DNA of 64,000 bases, taken from positions 122,001 to 186,000 of the forward strand of contig JAQFVV010000500.1 of NCBI GenBank assembly GCA_028023455.1. The letters are read 5' to 3'. Below the pieces are notes generated by a model, which was not told the origin of the DNA, did no database searches, and worked only from the letters and a program-made list of their open reading frames with translations. The position numbers and the translations under genes were made by a program. This document shows, piece by piece, positions 24,571 through 36,969 of the stretch (position 1 is the stretch's first letter; every line of letters starts with the position of its first letter). The DNA is from Epiperipatus broadwayi. Lineage: Eukaryota > Onychophora > Udeonychophora > Euonychophora > Peripatidae.

Positions 24571-25120
24571 TTTATGCGGTGGTTGAAAAGATCTTCAATC
24601 TTTTGCACATTTACATAATCCTTCATGCTTTATACTAGCTCGAAACCATGGTTTAAAGGCTGGAGACAATTTGAAAGAGATATTGAATTCTATCTCTCTC
24701 AGCATTTGTGTAAACAAAGTTTGATTGTGGGCTATTGATAAAGCTCCATCTAGAGATCATTAAATGCAAGCTATAGCAAGTTACGAAATTTATAACTTGT
24801 TTTGTTTATATATATACTCTCTAATATTAATGTAAATTTAAATTGCAACTGTAAAATGTTACTAGGGATAATATATACATCATAACTTAACTACAGCTAT
24901 TATTTTATTTATAGATTTTGTTTTTGGTATTATTAATAGGATGAAGGGAGATTATGGTCTAAACCATCAGGGATATGAGGGATTGTTTGTTTATTCTCAA
25001 GAGAAAAAAAAATTAATATCAAAGAGATGAGCATGATAGATCACTCTGAGAAATCATCCCATTTAACTCCTTAGAGCAACCAAAAGTATAATTAACAATA
25101 CATCAATCAGCATTATCAAT

Positions 25121-25367
25121 AAGTAAAAGTAAAAACAGGCAAAACTCTCCATACAGTAGTGCCACTCAGTGCAAGTCAGAGTAATCAGTGGATGCCAGAA
25201 GGCTTGCGCATAAAATCCCTATCTAGTGACTGCTCATCCAATATCCCCAGGCTAGTTTCTAGCTTGTGTTTGTGTTGTGTATGGAGAGTTTTGCCTGTTT
25301 TAACAACAGTTATGAGCAAGCATAAGAAATGGTGATCATGTGATGCTTAGTGGTTTAAGTAAAAGTA
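25121..25367 (-). mobile_element. Retrozyme-like copy inserted in the left arm
   Basis: The 225-bp element at 25132-25356 is flanked by AAGTAAAAGTA (25121-25131 and 25357-25367), an 11-bp target duplication. It shares TAATCAGTGGATGCCAGAAG, the ATATCCCCAG segment and TTGCCTGTTTTAAC with the 19.56-kb family. The hammerhead is incomplete: GAAAC and the post-cleavage strand remain, but the CUGANGA box is deleted. Inverted 20-bp ends (CAGGCAAAACTCTCCATAC) lie inside. Confidence 0.75.
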
Positions 25368-27783
25368 AGTAATACTGAAAATAACCATTCATTCATCAAT
25401 GAATGATTAACAATCAAAATAAATCAATAGTTAATCTTGTGACTAGATTGGAATATAAAAAATATAAATCAACAGTCAATCTGGTGACTGGATTGGAAAA
25501 GAATCTACTGTAGACCAGGCCAACTATTTAGCCCTTATCAGATTATTGAAACTATTAATTTGGATATACCACTTAAGTGCTCACCCATAGAATACATAAT
25601 AATCAAAACAATAATGCTGGTATACTAAAACTTGCTGATCATCATTAATGCTCTGGTCACTTATTACCATTAATGTACTGGCCATTATAAACTTAATTTC
25701 TAATAGACTAAACTAAAATAAAATATACTGCATGGACTTTGAAGAATATAATCCTCATGACAAAACAGAATCCTTATCAACTGAATGCCCCTGCACTAAA
25801 AAAAATACATCCCCTTTAATATATCAGACTGTTATGCAAGAATCTAGCTCAAAGAACATAAGCTCTATAATTGTTCCTGTGACCAAGAGATAATAATGGA
25901 ATACAATTTTAACAATTGAATTCAAGTTAATTAACAACAATAAAAAAAATAAATGAAATTAAGGTCTTTAGAAGAAAGCTATAAACATATATACAATAAA
26001 AAAAATTATCACATTTGTGATTTACATGAATAATATACAAAATTCAAGTTATTACATTATGATTTACATATATGTTCCATATAGGCATAAAGATGCGCAT
26101 TTTGCTATTAAATGAACATATTTCAATTGACATTTAATAAAATTAAAAATGATTAAAATCTTCAACTGACATTTAAAATACAATAATGATTATTATTTTA
26201 AGTTAAATGATAAAAATACCTCATACCAAGTTATACATATCATTGCAACGATGTGTGGTGTAATTTATTATTTAATATCAAAAAATCTGAATTATCATAA
26301 TCTATAAATGAAATTCAGTTTTATACATATTCAATAACATATTTAACATACATGTGTGTGTGCATTGAATTACAGGCACACACTGACATCTACATCATAT
26401 ATTTCATTTTTGTCAAAATAAAATTATTAATTTTACAATACATAACTAATTCTTGATTTAACATATATGTTGCGAGCATAGGAATGTATATGCACATTGA
26501 TGTTTATATATTTTAATTTATCATAAAAATTATATTTTCATAATTAATCCAATATTGAAAGTATAAAAAAAATATAAATTTATATTAATTCTTTGACTAT
26601 CCATAATAAAAGTTTCTTTTTATAAACGTCCTTAACAATATTCCAGCAGTTTCTTTCCTTTTTTTATTTTATTTTCTAATCTAAGAAGATTTTTAAAATG
26701 TTTTTTTTCTTTTAAAATATAAATTTTAAAATATTGTTCTATACATGTCGCACAATCACAGGTTGACTATTAATTATAAAGTTTTTGTAAATGCTTTAAT
26801 ATAATATTGTTCTATATATATGTCACTTTTAAATTTTTAATTCAAGCAAAATTATTACTTGTTTTAAATTATATCACTATTGCAAGTTGCCTTTAATCAT
26901 GTTATAAATTTAAAAACATAAGTTTAAAAAAATGTCTTTTTAAGGAATGATAAAATAACTTCTTTACAAAATATATATATATAATTGTCTATGTCCCTTC
27001 TTTTAGACGTGTGACTCAAACAAATTATTCATTTGTTTTATTTTAAGTTATTAAGTTATAAATTTAAATATCATTTTAAGAATTTTTAATTCACCAACTA
27101 TATATATGTTTATCTGTGCTTCTCTGCATATACCTGAAATAGCATACATATAATCAATTCTTCATCCACTGATGGTTTCTCTTAATGGAGACCAGTCCAG
27201 GATTGTCATAATCAGGAAGGTATAATCAGGTTTTTATTGGTATTGATTTGGTTCCATATATAGTTCACGTCAACTAGCTGTCTTTTCCGCATTTAAGGCT
27301 ATAGAAACAGAGAAATGGGTCTTCCTTCAAGATGCATCTAAACTCTCCCAGTGAATCAATAGACTGCTGCTAAATCTCCTGCCTTGACTTCAGCTACATC
27401 TCATCCTTGACAGTTATCTTATAACTCTGGAAACCAGCTGCTATTCTGCCAATTGCTTCTCAAAATAAAAAAACAAGCCAAACTGGAAACCAGACTGAAC
27501 TGATATTTTTATCCATTCCTTTTATAGTAGAGATGAAATGATAAAAACACTAAATTTAAAATAAGTGTTTTTTATCTCTCTTGATTAAAAAGAATTTTAA
27601 TCCTTAAAGCAACTTTGAAATTTTTATCAAAGTGTGATTTACAAAGATTTCTACATTAGTTAAAAAGATTTCAAAAAATAAACCATGCTTGTTTTTAAAT
27701 TTCAAAATCAGAATTACAAATAATATTTATTAACCTTTTTAACTTTATTTCATAATGAAATTTTATTTTACATTCAGAATTAT

Positions 27784-28023
27784 TTAACCCTTATAGTTTT
27801 AACAAGGCTGTAAACCTTAGCAATGAGTGTCTGAAAAAATCGTCACTAGGGACCTCTGTAGGTCTTTAAAACACATGCTAGCGTAAGCATGTTTTAAAGA
27901 CCTACAGAGGTCCCTAGTGACGATTTTTTCAGACGTTCATTGCTAAGGTTTACAGCCTTGTTAAAACTATTACTGAAATAATAGTGAGCGTTTAATAAAA
28001 TTTATAATTAACCCTTTATAGTT
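27784..28023. mobile_element. Near-perfect hairpin element, copy 2
   Basis: Same element as 15453-15691. The arms begin GTTTTAACAAGGCTGTAAAC and the same 39-nt tail follows, but the apical part is shortened. It interrupts the left arm of the giant inverted repeat. The intact counterpart in the right arm (reverse complement of about 28280-28310) gives the empty site and confirms a duplication of about 16 bp based on TTAACCC-TTATAGTT. Confidence 0.85.
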
Positions 28024-31000
28024 ATTATTCTCAGTGACATATAGAAAATATCTACAAAAATTTGTCCGTGTTTATTTCTACTTTTCCTTTACTTTATATA
28101 TATATGCACACACACACAACTATGTTGCTGTGTGCCATGTAACATAACTAGTTACATACTGTCTGGGTTACATGGCACACAGCAACATAGTTGTGTGTGG
28201 GCACATATATATAAAGGAAAAGTAAAAATAAATAGACAAATTTTTGTAGATATTCTTCTACATTCACTGCGAATAATAATAACTGTAAAAGGTTAAATAA
28301 CTCTGGATTTAAAACAAAATTTTATTATAAATTGAAAAGTCTAAATAAATTAATATTGTATTCTGATTTGAATTTAAAAACAAGCATGTTTCTGATAATA
28401 GTAAAAATTTCTATTATCTATTTTTGAAATCTTTTAATTAATGCTTGTGTACAATTCTCTATCTAAATAAAAACATGTAGATGACACTTTAGTAGACATC
28501 TAAAAGTAACTTTTGATTAAAATTGTTTTTAATCAAGAAAAGGATTAGACAGAAAAAAACTGTTTTCAATTAAGGTGTTTTTATCACCTCAGATGACTCT
28601 TATAAAAAAGGGTTGATAAAAATATCAGTTCAGTTTTGGCTTTAATATTTTTGAGAAGCAGTAGGCCAAATTGGCTAGCTGCAAAGTCTGATTTTTAATT
28701 GGTTTTAATATTTTTGAGATGCAGAATAGTTAGCTATAGAGCTGGAGAGTTATACAAAAATAGCTTCCATGAAGATCTAAGGAAGGACAAGTCCAGCAGC
28801 TGCCCTATAGTTTACTACAAGTTTTGAGTCTGGGCCTACTTCTAATGGATGAATTAGCCTTAAATGTGGATAAGACAGTTTGAAGGACTGAAGCTCATCA
28901 AGCCCTAGACAGAAGGAAGTTCATGGAATGCCAACAAACTTGATTATACTTTCTCAATGCTGACAATTGCCTGGAGTATGCCTGTCCTGATTATGATACT
29001 TGCCCATCAATCAGCTTGCCAAAGAATTGGTAAATGAATGCTGCTATGTATACATGAAAAGGAAGAAAAAACAAACATATCACATTGCATATATATAATG
29101 TGAGTTGTTCTAATTAAATAATTCATTATTTGAAATGACATTCTCTAAGTGAGATATATAATGATTTTGTTTAAAATCATTTACTGAGAAAACAAAAAAG
29201 ACATTTTGAAATGTATATTTTAAATTCTAAAAGTGTTATAATTAATTAACCTAATCTGTAAAAAGGCTGATTTTAATTTTTTAAAGAAACAAAAGAAATT
29301 TGCTGGAATATATATATATATTAAAGACATTTATAATTGAGTGAGAGTAACCTGATAAAAAAGAACTTTTCTAACCTGTCAAAAATTGATTATACTTTTT
29401 TTAAAAAAAAGTAAAAAAAAAAAGCTGTGGTAGTTTGATAAACGCGATTTTTTTTATTGCTAGACACATATATATATAAATTTTATATATATTCAAAATG
29501 GAATTAGTAATTATAAAAATTAATGTCATTTATTGTTTTGACAAAATTAAATTTGTTACGTTAATCTGTGCAATTCTATACACATGTTTACATAAACCTA
29601 GTATAGATATTTGTATTATTAAAAGTTTAATCATGTATTACTGTAGGACAATTTAAACATGTTCAGAAATTACATGCGCACACATGTACACGTATATATA
29701 TCATTGAGTGTCAAATAGGATATATATGTAAAATTTAATCATTTTTTAAATAATTTTATTAAATGCCAATCGAAATGTATTCATTGTAAAATGCGCGTCT
29801 GTGCACATATCTATATACTTGTTGTATGTCAACCTATTAAAAAGTATTGTAAAATCAGTGTAATAATTTGAATTTTGTATAATCAAAATCAGAAAGCTTA
29901 CATGTGTATAACCTTATTCTAGAGACCATAACTTTGTTTTTTTATTATTGTTAATAAACATGGATTGAACTATTAAAATTATTCCAGTAACTTAATTTTC
30001 TTAGTCACATAACAATAATAGAATTTATGTTTTCTAAGTTAGATTCATGCATAACAATCTGATATATAAAAGAGGATATATTTTTTTGTGCAGAGGCATT
30101 CAGTTGACAAGATTTAGTGTTTTGGCGTGAAGAGTATATTCTTCAAAGTCCATGCATTACATTTTAGTTTAGTTTAGGCTCTATCAGAATTTAGGTTTAT
30201 AGTTGGCCAATACAGCAATGGTACTAAGTGGCTGGAGCATTGATGATGATCAGCATGTTTCAATGTCCCAGCATTATTGTTTTTTATGGATATATATTCA
30301 GATGGATAAGCATGTAGTTTGTGAATTCAAATTATGTTTAAATAATTGCCCAAGCTGGTAAAGGCTCAATAGTTAGCCTGGTGCACAGTAGACCCATTTC
30401 AAATCCAGTCACCAAATTGACTGTTGATTTACTTTTTTATTACTTTACTTTTATTGATTATTGATCATTCATTATGATGAATGGTTTTCTTTTGAGTATT
30501 ATTTATAATTGCTTATGCTTATTAATAATGCTGGTGGATTTATAATTATAGTTTGCTCTAAGGAGTTAACTGGGCTGATCTCAGAAAGATTTTATGATCA
30601 CATACTCTTAGTATATAAAATTTCTTATATATTTTGAGATATTGAACATTACTTTAATATCTCTCTCACTTGTTTAACATTACTTAATATCTTCTCACTT
30701 TCAGATCCCCCTCTTTCCATCCCAATTTCTCCATCCTATAATAGTATATTGAATGCATATATTTGATTCAATTTTATTTTTACTATTATAAGTAAAATAT
30801 AATAATAAGCTTTATATATATATATAACTAGAATATAAAACAATGTTCACATCAAGCTTTAAAATTGTCAAGTCGTGACAGGTTTGTTATATGATTACTA
30901 GACATCTTCATGAAAACAAAAGAAGCTTAAGAAGTTTGAATCCAGCCAAATTATACAAGCAATATAGGTTTACCTGATATAGTTCAAATAGAAAAAAGAT

Positions 31001-31711
31001 CTTTTTTATACTAAATATCTCAGAACAAATGAATTGCAGAATCCATTTTAATAGTTGAAAAGTAGTGGAATCCAACATGACAATATTTTTTGAAATATTG
31101 TACAAGTTTAAATAACATAGATATTAAACTCTACCAAGTCCTATTAATTTTTTTAATAAGTAAGATTTAATTAATCTTGAGATTTTAAAAAAAAAATTGT
31201 AATGAAATTTGATAAGGTGTAACAAAATTGCAATAGGGCTTTTTTCCATTTGTTTAAAAAAATTTTAATATTCTTTATATAATTTTTCTTTTTGATTAAT
31301 TAAAACTTTGCCTTATCCCACATTTTTTTGTTTCTGGGCTCTTCCGATAATTAAATAAGCTTAAAAATTATAATACTCTTCCTATTAAAAATAAATAAAC
31401 TTTGATATATGAAAACTCTAAAAAATTCTCAAAGAAGTTACTTAATTTATGAAGATTAAAGAATTTTTAAGAGAAATTAGAACAAACTTTAACATTTTTT
31501 GAGCTGATTTTATATTTACAGATAAAAATTATAAACTTTTCATGACCCAAAACCAAAATATCAGTCTGTTAATTTTCAGCATATTATCTTCCTTTTAAAA
31601 AAATGTTAAAATTGTATATGCATATATGTGGGTGAGTAAATGTGTATCCAAATATTCATAAGAAAGTTAACAATTTTAAAATTATAACTTATATGAATTA
31701 AAAGTATTTAC

Positions 31712-31825
31712 CCCCACTTCAGAATCTTTCTCAAATGCTTCATATACAAATATCAAAAGGACCCATAATTCCTGAATGCATGTGCACGAGAAAGGACTTT
31801 TTTGAAAACCAGATTGTAATGAATT
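31712..31825 (-). CDS. MMS22L: MMS22L exon (seventh in window)
   Basis: This 114-nt exon is exactly 38 codons in phase 0. The acceptor is TTTATTTACAG; the donor GGG|GTAAAT sits in a run of G. CTCIQELWVLLI is nearly identical to human CLCIKELWVLLI, the single most convincing match in the window. The following intron contains the giant inverted repeat at 24.9-30.75 kb. Confidence 0.95.
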
Positions 31826-32279
31826 CTGTAAATAAATAAATAAATAATATAAATTCAGTAATATATTTTTAAATAGATTTAAAATTATAATTAATTTTTA
31901 AATAATATCATATTATTTCCAATCCTTAGAAGAAAAAAATAGTGTGATATTATACAATTACTAATTATAAAATGCCATAATATAAAATAATGTCAACAAG
32001 AAGGCCATTGCTTGAAATTTTTTTACTTAATTGGAAATATAACATTTAAGATAAATCTGGTCCAGTTTATAACATGGTATGCCTTCATTATAATACATTA
32101 AATATTGGAAGTATATCAAAAATTGCAAGAATCTAAATATCAAAATAAAAAAGAATGCTATATAATTACTAATAATAAAATCCTGTAATAATGAATTCAA
32201 AATCAAAATACCAATCTATTAGTGTTTTAAATGTTAATTTCTTTTTTAAAAATGGCTCACCTTTGAACAAGATGTTAAA

Positions 32280-32840
32280 AATGAATAGTATCCAGCCTCT
32301 GTATTGTGTGAGAGTGATGTGATAAAAGATATAGAGTTATCAACATGTGCATGGAATTTCAGTTAGCTCATTTAAAAAGCGAAATGTGAAATTTATACAG
32401 AGTAAAAAATAATAGACTCATTTTCTGTGCTATTAGATCACTGCAATAAGGTGGAATCGAGATGACACGTGTTGATTAAAAACTAAAAAACTTAAAATAT
32501 ATATATATAGTTACAGTACAATAATTTATTCACCTTCCTGAATATATTAAAAATGGAAAAAAATCCATCTCTTATGATGTGTGAGTGCTACAGATCAAGA
32601 AGTTGAGCTATCAAGATAGGGATGGAGATTCAACTGTTTGATAACTCTAGCTCACATGAAAAGCACAAGTTGTTTGTAGAATGTATGCACTGTGGAAGAG
32701 AATGGTTTAATTTTCTGTATTGATGGATGATTGTGATGTTGTGAAGATGAAGTAAGGAATGCACTGATAAAAATAAAAAACTGAGAAAATATATATATAT
32801 ATAATATAGTTAAAATGTAAAACAGCTTTCAAATAGGTCA
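32280..32840. repeat. Two diverged ~280-bp tandem units
   Basis: Units from about 32280 and 32560 share TGTGAGAGTGATGTGA/TGTGAGTGCTACAGAT starts, a TTAGCTCA/CTAGCTCACATGAAAAGC middle and an end in AAAATATATATATATA. Related sequence also appears near 47950-48060. Confidence 0.5.
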
Positions 32841-35045
32841 CTGCAGAATAAAGGCCTCTCCAACAGCCACTAATATAAAAAAAAAAAAACAATAAAAAAA
32901 AATATTACTCATTAGATTTTAACCTCTAGTTTAAAATTTACTGATCGATATTAAATGGTTAAATAGTGTGGCTACGAGCTGACTATTTGAAAAAAAAATT
33001 AAACTTGATTGAAACCCCAATCTTAATTATGCATTCAAATTAGCAATAAAGTCAAATTCACAACAAGTTAAGATTCTTTATGACTTTACAAAATCTTTAG
33101 ATTGGATATTAGCTTCGTGGAGTGAAGAGGCCAAGATTTGAAAAAATCTATAGATATGTGCAAATTAAGTTCACTATAAATGTGACTAACATATTTCAAA
33201 AGAAATGGCAGACACTGATCAATGGAAAAGGTGCAATTCATTAATTAAGGAGACTAAACTTGCATCTATGCATTAATTTATTACTATTTCCCAATTCTTT
33301 TTGCTTTACACAAGGTAAGTGATTATTCATCATTCTTTCTATTAGTCAATCAGACACAGCAATGGCCAATCCTATAAAAGATACAAATATTTTTTATGCT
33401 TCTGAGCCATTTAGTAATAACACACATATATCATCACAGAAAAAGCATTCTGCCTTCATGCCCATCTTTGTTATTAATTATTGCTCTATACAAAAACCAT
33501 TCAGCTTTCATTTTATTATTAAATGGTATGAATTATATCATGAATATACAAAATGTTTAACTTATCTTCTACAGCAATACATTCAGATATGTGCATATAC
33601 TAATGGGAATCACATCTTTTGATATATATATATACAAGCTTATTATCCAATACTTTTATAAGCAATTCAGCCATTTCATTCAGCATTTGTCATTAATATT
33701 TTATTATTAAAAAAACTTTTGTATAAAACATCTATATACTGATCAGCATAGTGTTCTAGGTAGTCTGAAAACTTCAAGAAACTAGTGTAAATTAGTTACC
33801 ACTCCTATCTATATTCTTAATTAGATGAATTACTGATGTGCTCAAGCTCATTGAACAATTAACGGCTTATCTTCAAAATGCATTTAATTTTTCAAAGACT
33901 ACGGAAAGCAAATGTTTAAATCATATATTCAACCAAAAAATTATCTGACAGTTTAAATTTAAATAAAGATTTATCAATCCATTACATTTTAAAACTGTAT
34001 TGTTACCAATGCATGCTTTTGTTTGCTAGAAGTCTCTAGTTCATACATTTTGTATCGATAAAAGCTAGCTGTTTTGACAGATTTACTGCACTCATATTTA
34101 CATTTTGAATATTATATATTCATAAAAATTATTTTATTTCATAAGCAATGAAAATTTTACTTTCTTGATGTTCTTCATAAAAAAAAAAAATGGGTTTTTC
34201 TTTTACTTTTTAGTACACTTGTGAATAAAAGCAATTTTTTTTTTCTACTTTTTTAGTTTACATAGTTTAAATCTTTAGATAAATATCCACATTCTTCCTC
34301 ATTGTTTCTATAAAAACACATATATTGTTTATTTATAGCCTCCTCCTATGCTAATATTTACTGACTAAAGAATATGAGTGATTTTTTTTTATATCTATAA
34401 ATACAGAGGTTAAGATAGCATAATACTTCCATTATTTTATTCCAATAAATATTTTATTAATGAATACTATTACTACCGCTTCATGTTAATTAATTTAAAT
34501 CAATACTCAGTTTTAACTAAGTGTAAATTATCAATTGAGAAAAACTCTTTTCTTTATTTCACTGTTGTTGTGTTTATTTGTTTTTTTAAAAAATGTTTAA
34601 TAACACTGAATTATCAAAATCAGTTTTAAATTACGAAGTGATGTTGCTGGTATCATTGTTATATATAATTTTAAAAATTTTAATTTTTCACTAAGTTTAT
34701 ATTAAAATTATTTGCCAATCCAAGAAAATATCTATAATCAATAGGAATTACACATGTATGCAAATTTCAATTAGATTGGAAATTTAAAATGAGTGAAAGT
34801 TGAGTTATGGGATTTGATCCAGTCACACAGATAAAAAAAAACAAAATAAGTTAAATAAAAGCATAAAAAAAAACAATTTTTTTCCAGATATTTGAGCTTT
34901 AGAATCAGACATTTCCTAAAATGTGAAGATTTAATCTTTTCAAAGTTATCAATCTTTTTTTTTTCTTCACATTTTTCCATGTCTAAGGACAGACAGGAGA
35001 CCTATTATCCAAAAAAGATTGTTATGTTGATTACTGTAAATAAGA
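32841..35045. other. MMS22L intron, no gene seen
   Basis: AT-rich. The open frame at 33362-33622 has no recognisable motif and no splice-site or family support. Confidence 0.5.
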
Positions 35046-35049
35046 TCAA

Positions 35050-35206
35050 ATCTCTATTATGACTACATATGACATGCAAGATTTCTTGCTGACATTTTGT
35101 TCAGTTATTTTCTTTATAGAAGTAGTGACTAGATTCACTACTGATCTAAACAAAATAACTAATTAATGAAATATCAGCAAGAAATATTGGACATCATAAT
35201 AGATCC
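35050..35206. repeat. Fold-back element, ~75-bp arms
   Basis: TCTATTATGACTACATATGA with GCAAGATTTCTTGCTGACAT is mirrored by ATATCAGCAAGAAATATTGG with ACATCATAATAGA around a loop near 35130 (GTGACTAGATTCACTA). The arms have mismatches. Confidence 0.6.
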
Positions 35207-35970
35207 AACTCATTTTTCATTACTGTCAATTTCATGGTTTTTCATTGTACAAATGTTCTTCCTGATCTGACATATGGAAAAAACCAAAACACTCGTAAAT
35301 ATATTTGTTTTGACATATATATTAAACATGCAAAAAAAAAAAAAGAGATGAAGTTGAGTTATTTGATGTGTTTAGGTTTAATTAAAAATCAGATATATAA
35401 ATTTTTAACTGGGCAGATCTCCAGTTTAAAAAATGATTAGCAATAATCACTAATACATTTATCTGAAATGCATGAAATCAAAGTTGTGAATGCAGAAAGT
35501 TTGACATTTGAAAATCAATATGTATTACTGAGAATATAAACATTCACAGAGCAACTGGCCCAAATACAATATTAAAATAATTCACAAATCAGATTCCAAA
35601 TGAATCATTTTATCTGATCAATAGATTGACATTGATACAAAAAATTGACCATTGTTTGCAAGTTTGTGAAACTTTGATTCTTTGGGAATTTGACCTGTGA
35701 ATTATTGTTATGAAGTATTAGACTTGGTTGCTCCATAAATAAATAATTAATATGCCTTTTATATCTTGAGTGATTTATACTCGCTTTGGAACTACTCATA
35801 ATTCTCTACATAGCATTATAGAGTGCAATAAGACAGCCATTCTCTTATTATATAAATCATTGAATAATATGGTTAGGCAACAGATCGACTATTTATAGCA
35901 GCAATGCTTCAAGAGAGTAATGTTGTGCAGTATACATATATGTTAAAACAATCAATCTCAATAATCTCAC

Positions 35971-36062
35971 CTGATCATATCTTCGTAAGGCTAAAAGCAA
36001 TAATTCTGAAATGATGTAATTTCCTAATTCGGTAATGTTCAAAGAGGTATTTTTTAAAGAAC
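35971..36062 (-). CDS. MMS22L: MMS22L exon (sixth in window)
   Basis: This 92-nt exon has acceptor TTTTTAG and donor CAG|GTGAGATTA. It encodes SLKNTSLNITELGNYIISEL followed by LLLALRRYDQ. This parallels the human NLTNISLFEE...LISLSLNRYDK segment and ends in phase 0. About 250-700 bp upstream in the transcript, in the preceding intron, lie two sense-strand hammerhead motifs (36310-36345 and 36724-36762). Confidence 0.93.
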
Positions 36063-36149
36063 CTAAAAACAAAAATTACAATTTTGAATATTCAATTTAA
36101 AATAATGAAAAATATCTTCCCTTAGTACAAATTATAATATATATGTGTG

Positions 36150-36597
36150 TACATCTATATAAATAATTTACTTATACTGAATAATTCCTATATATGTAAT
36201 TAGAGGGATTTGAACTCAGAACTTTTCAGTCTATTTATTTTCCATTCCATCTCAAGCAACCAATACACATTACCACATACATGTGAAAAAGATGCATGCT
36301 TCCCAATATACATATTTCGGGCAGAACCAGTACTCATCAGTCAGAACCAGATCATAATCTCCCACACATATATATAATCGGTGCTCAGTTTATATTAAGA
36401 TAGTAATTCCTCAAACTTTAATGGACGAGCTTAAATCTACTCATCCTTCCAACTATTCAACCATCCATTTCATTGAAAACCCAACCATAAAATACTCAAA
36501 GCCCTTATTGGATTTGATATTGTAATGTAGACATTATGTCAATCTAACCCCTCATATTATCGGATCATTACATATCCATAATAGAGGGATGGGTTGA
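36150..36597 (-). mobile_element. Hammerhead-bearing repeat family 2, copy a
   Basis: A copy about 445 bp long on the minus strand. Conserved blocks are TGAGGGGTTAGATTGACATAA, a GGTTGAATAGTTGGAAGGATG block, the hammerhead region, and a terminal GAGTTCAAATCCCTCTAATT that looks like a pol III B-box. It corresponds unit for unit to the plus-strand copies at 39.4-40.24 kb. Confidence 0.7.
36310..36345 (-). ncRNA. Hammerhead motif with weak stem II
   Basis: On the minus strand CTGATGA (36340-36334) is followed by GTACTGGTTCTGCCC and GAAA (36318-36315). Stem III ATA-TG-TAT comes next, then A and TTGGGA. Core nucleotides are intact. Stem I (TTCTGA with TTGGGA) relies on wobbles, and stem II is mostly unpaired. 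Confidence 0.5.
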
Positions 36598-36599
36598 AC

Positions 36600-36830
36600 T
36601 TATACTAAGATGTAATATAAAAGGGATTTGAACTCAGACTTTCACATGACCCTCAACACTCCATGCCATCTCATATTGCTGACCCACCTGATCTACACAT
36701 GTTGAAAAGATAAATAATCACCAAAATATGTATTTCATGCTAAACCAGCAATCATCAGTTGGTCTAGATTACTATCTCCACACTGTAACAGTAGCTGGGT
36801 TCAAACCCTGTTACAAGAAAGTGAAAAGCG
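36600..36830 (-). mobile_element. Hammerhead-bearing repeat family 2, copy b (partial)
   Basis: Directly adjacent to copy a and in the same orientation. It contains the B-box-like GAGTTCAAATCCCTTTTATA end, a TGGCATGGAGTGTTGAGGGTC block and the best hammerhead of this family. Confidence 0.65.
36724..36762 (-). ncRNA. Type I hammerhead ribozyme motif, sense to MMS22L
   Basis: On the minus strand: ACCAA, CTGATGA (36758-36752), stem II TGCT/AGCA with a GGTTT loop flanked by a T-T mismatch, GAAA (36736-36733), stem III ATA-CA-TAT, cleavage nucleotide T, then TTGGT pairing perfectly with ACCAA over 5 bp. Stems I and III and the catalytic core are intact. The family consensus would extend stem II to GTGCTG/CAGCAC. 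Confidence 0.7.
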
Positions 36831-36969
36831 CATATGCATTACCCTCAATACAGGTATATATTCAAGTGGGCGATAAAGGGTTAAAAATATATCTAATTAT
36901 ACATATATATACGTGCGTGAAGTAAATTTTAAACTCTTTTTCTTTATTATTCTTTTTTTTTTTGTTGTT

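Larger units (their letters stand above)
24940..30745. repeat. Giant inverted repeat, arms ~2.6 kb
   Basis: Left arm (about 24940-28143) and right arm (28167-30745) are reverse complements along their length around a 23-nt centre. Matched pairs include TTTAACTCCTTAGAGCAAC (25059) with GTTTGCTCTAAGGAGTTAAC (30551), TGCATGGACTTTGAAGAATA (25731) with TTCTTCAAAGTCCATGCATT (30141), and CATGCTTGTTTTTAAATTT (27684) with AAAAACAAGCATGTTTC (28375). The innermost 33 bp (28111-28143 against 28167-28199) are perfect and the rest is diverged. The left arm carries two later insertions that the right arm lacks. No protein was recognised. Confidence 0.85.

Noticed and set aside
28108-28202. Simple cruciform or replication origin at the palindrome centre
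   Set aside because: The perfect inner arms are only the centre of a much larger inverted repeat, and nothing in the sequence specifically indicates an origin.
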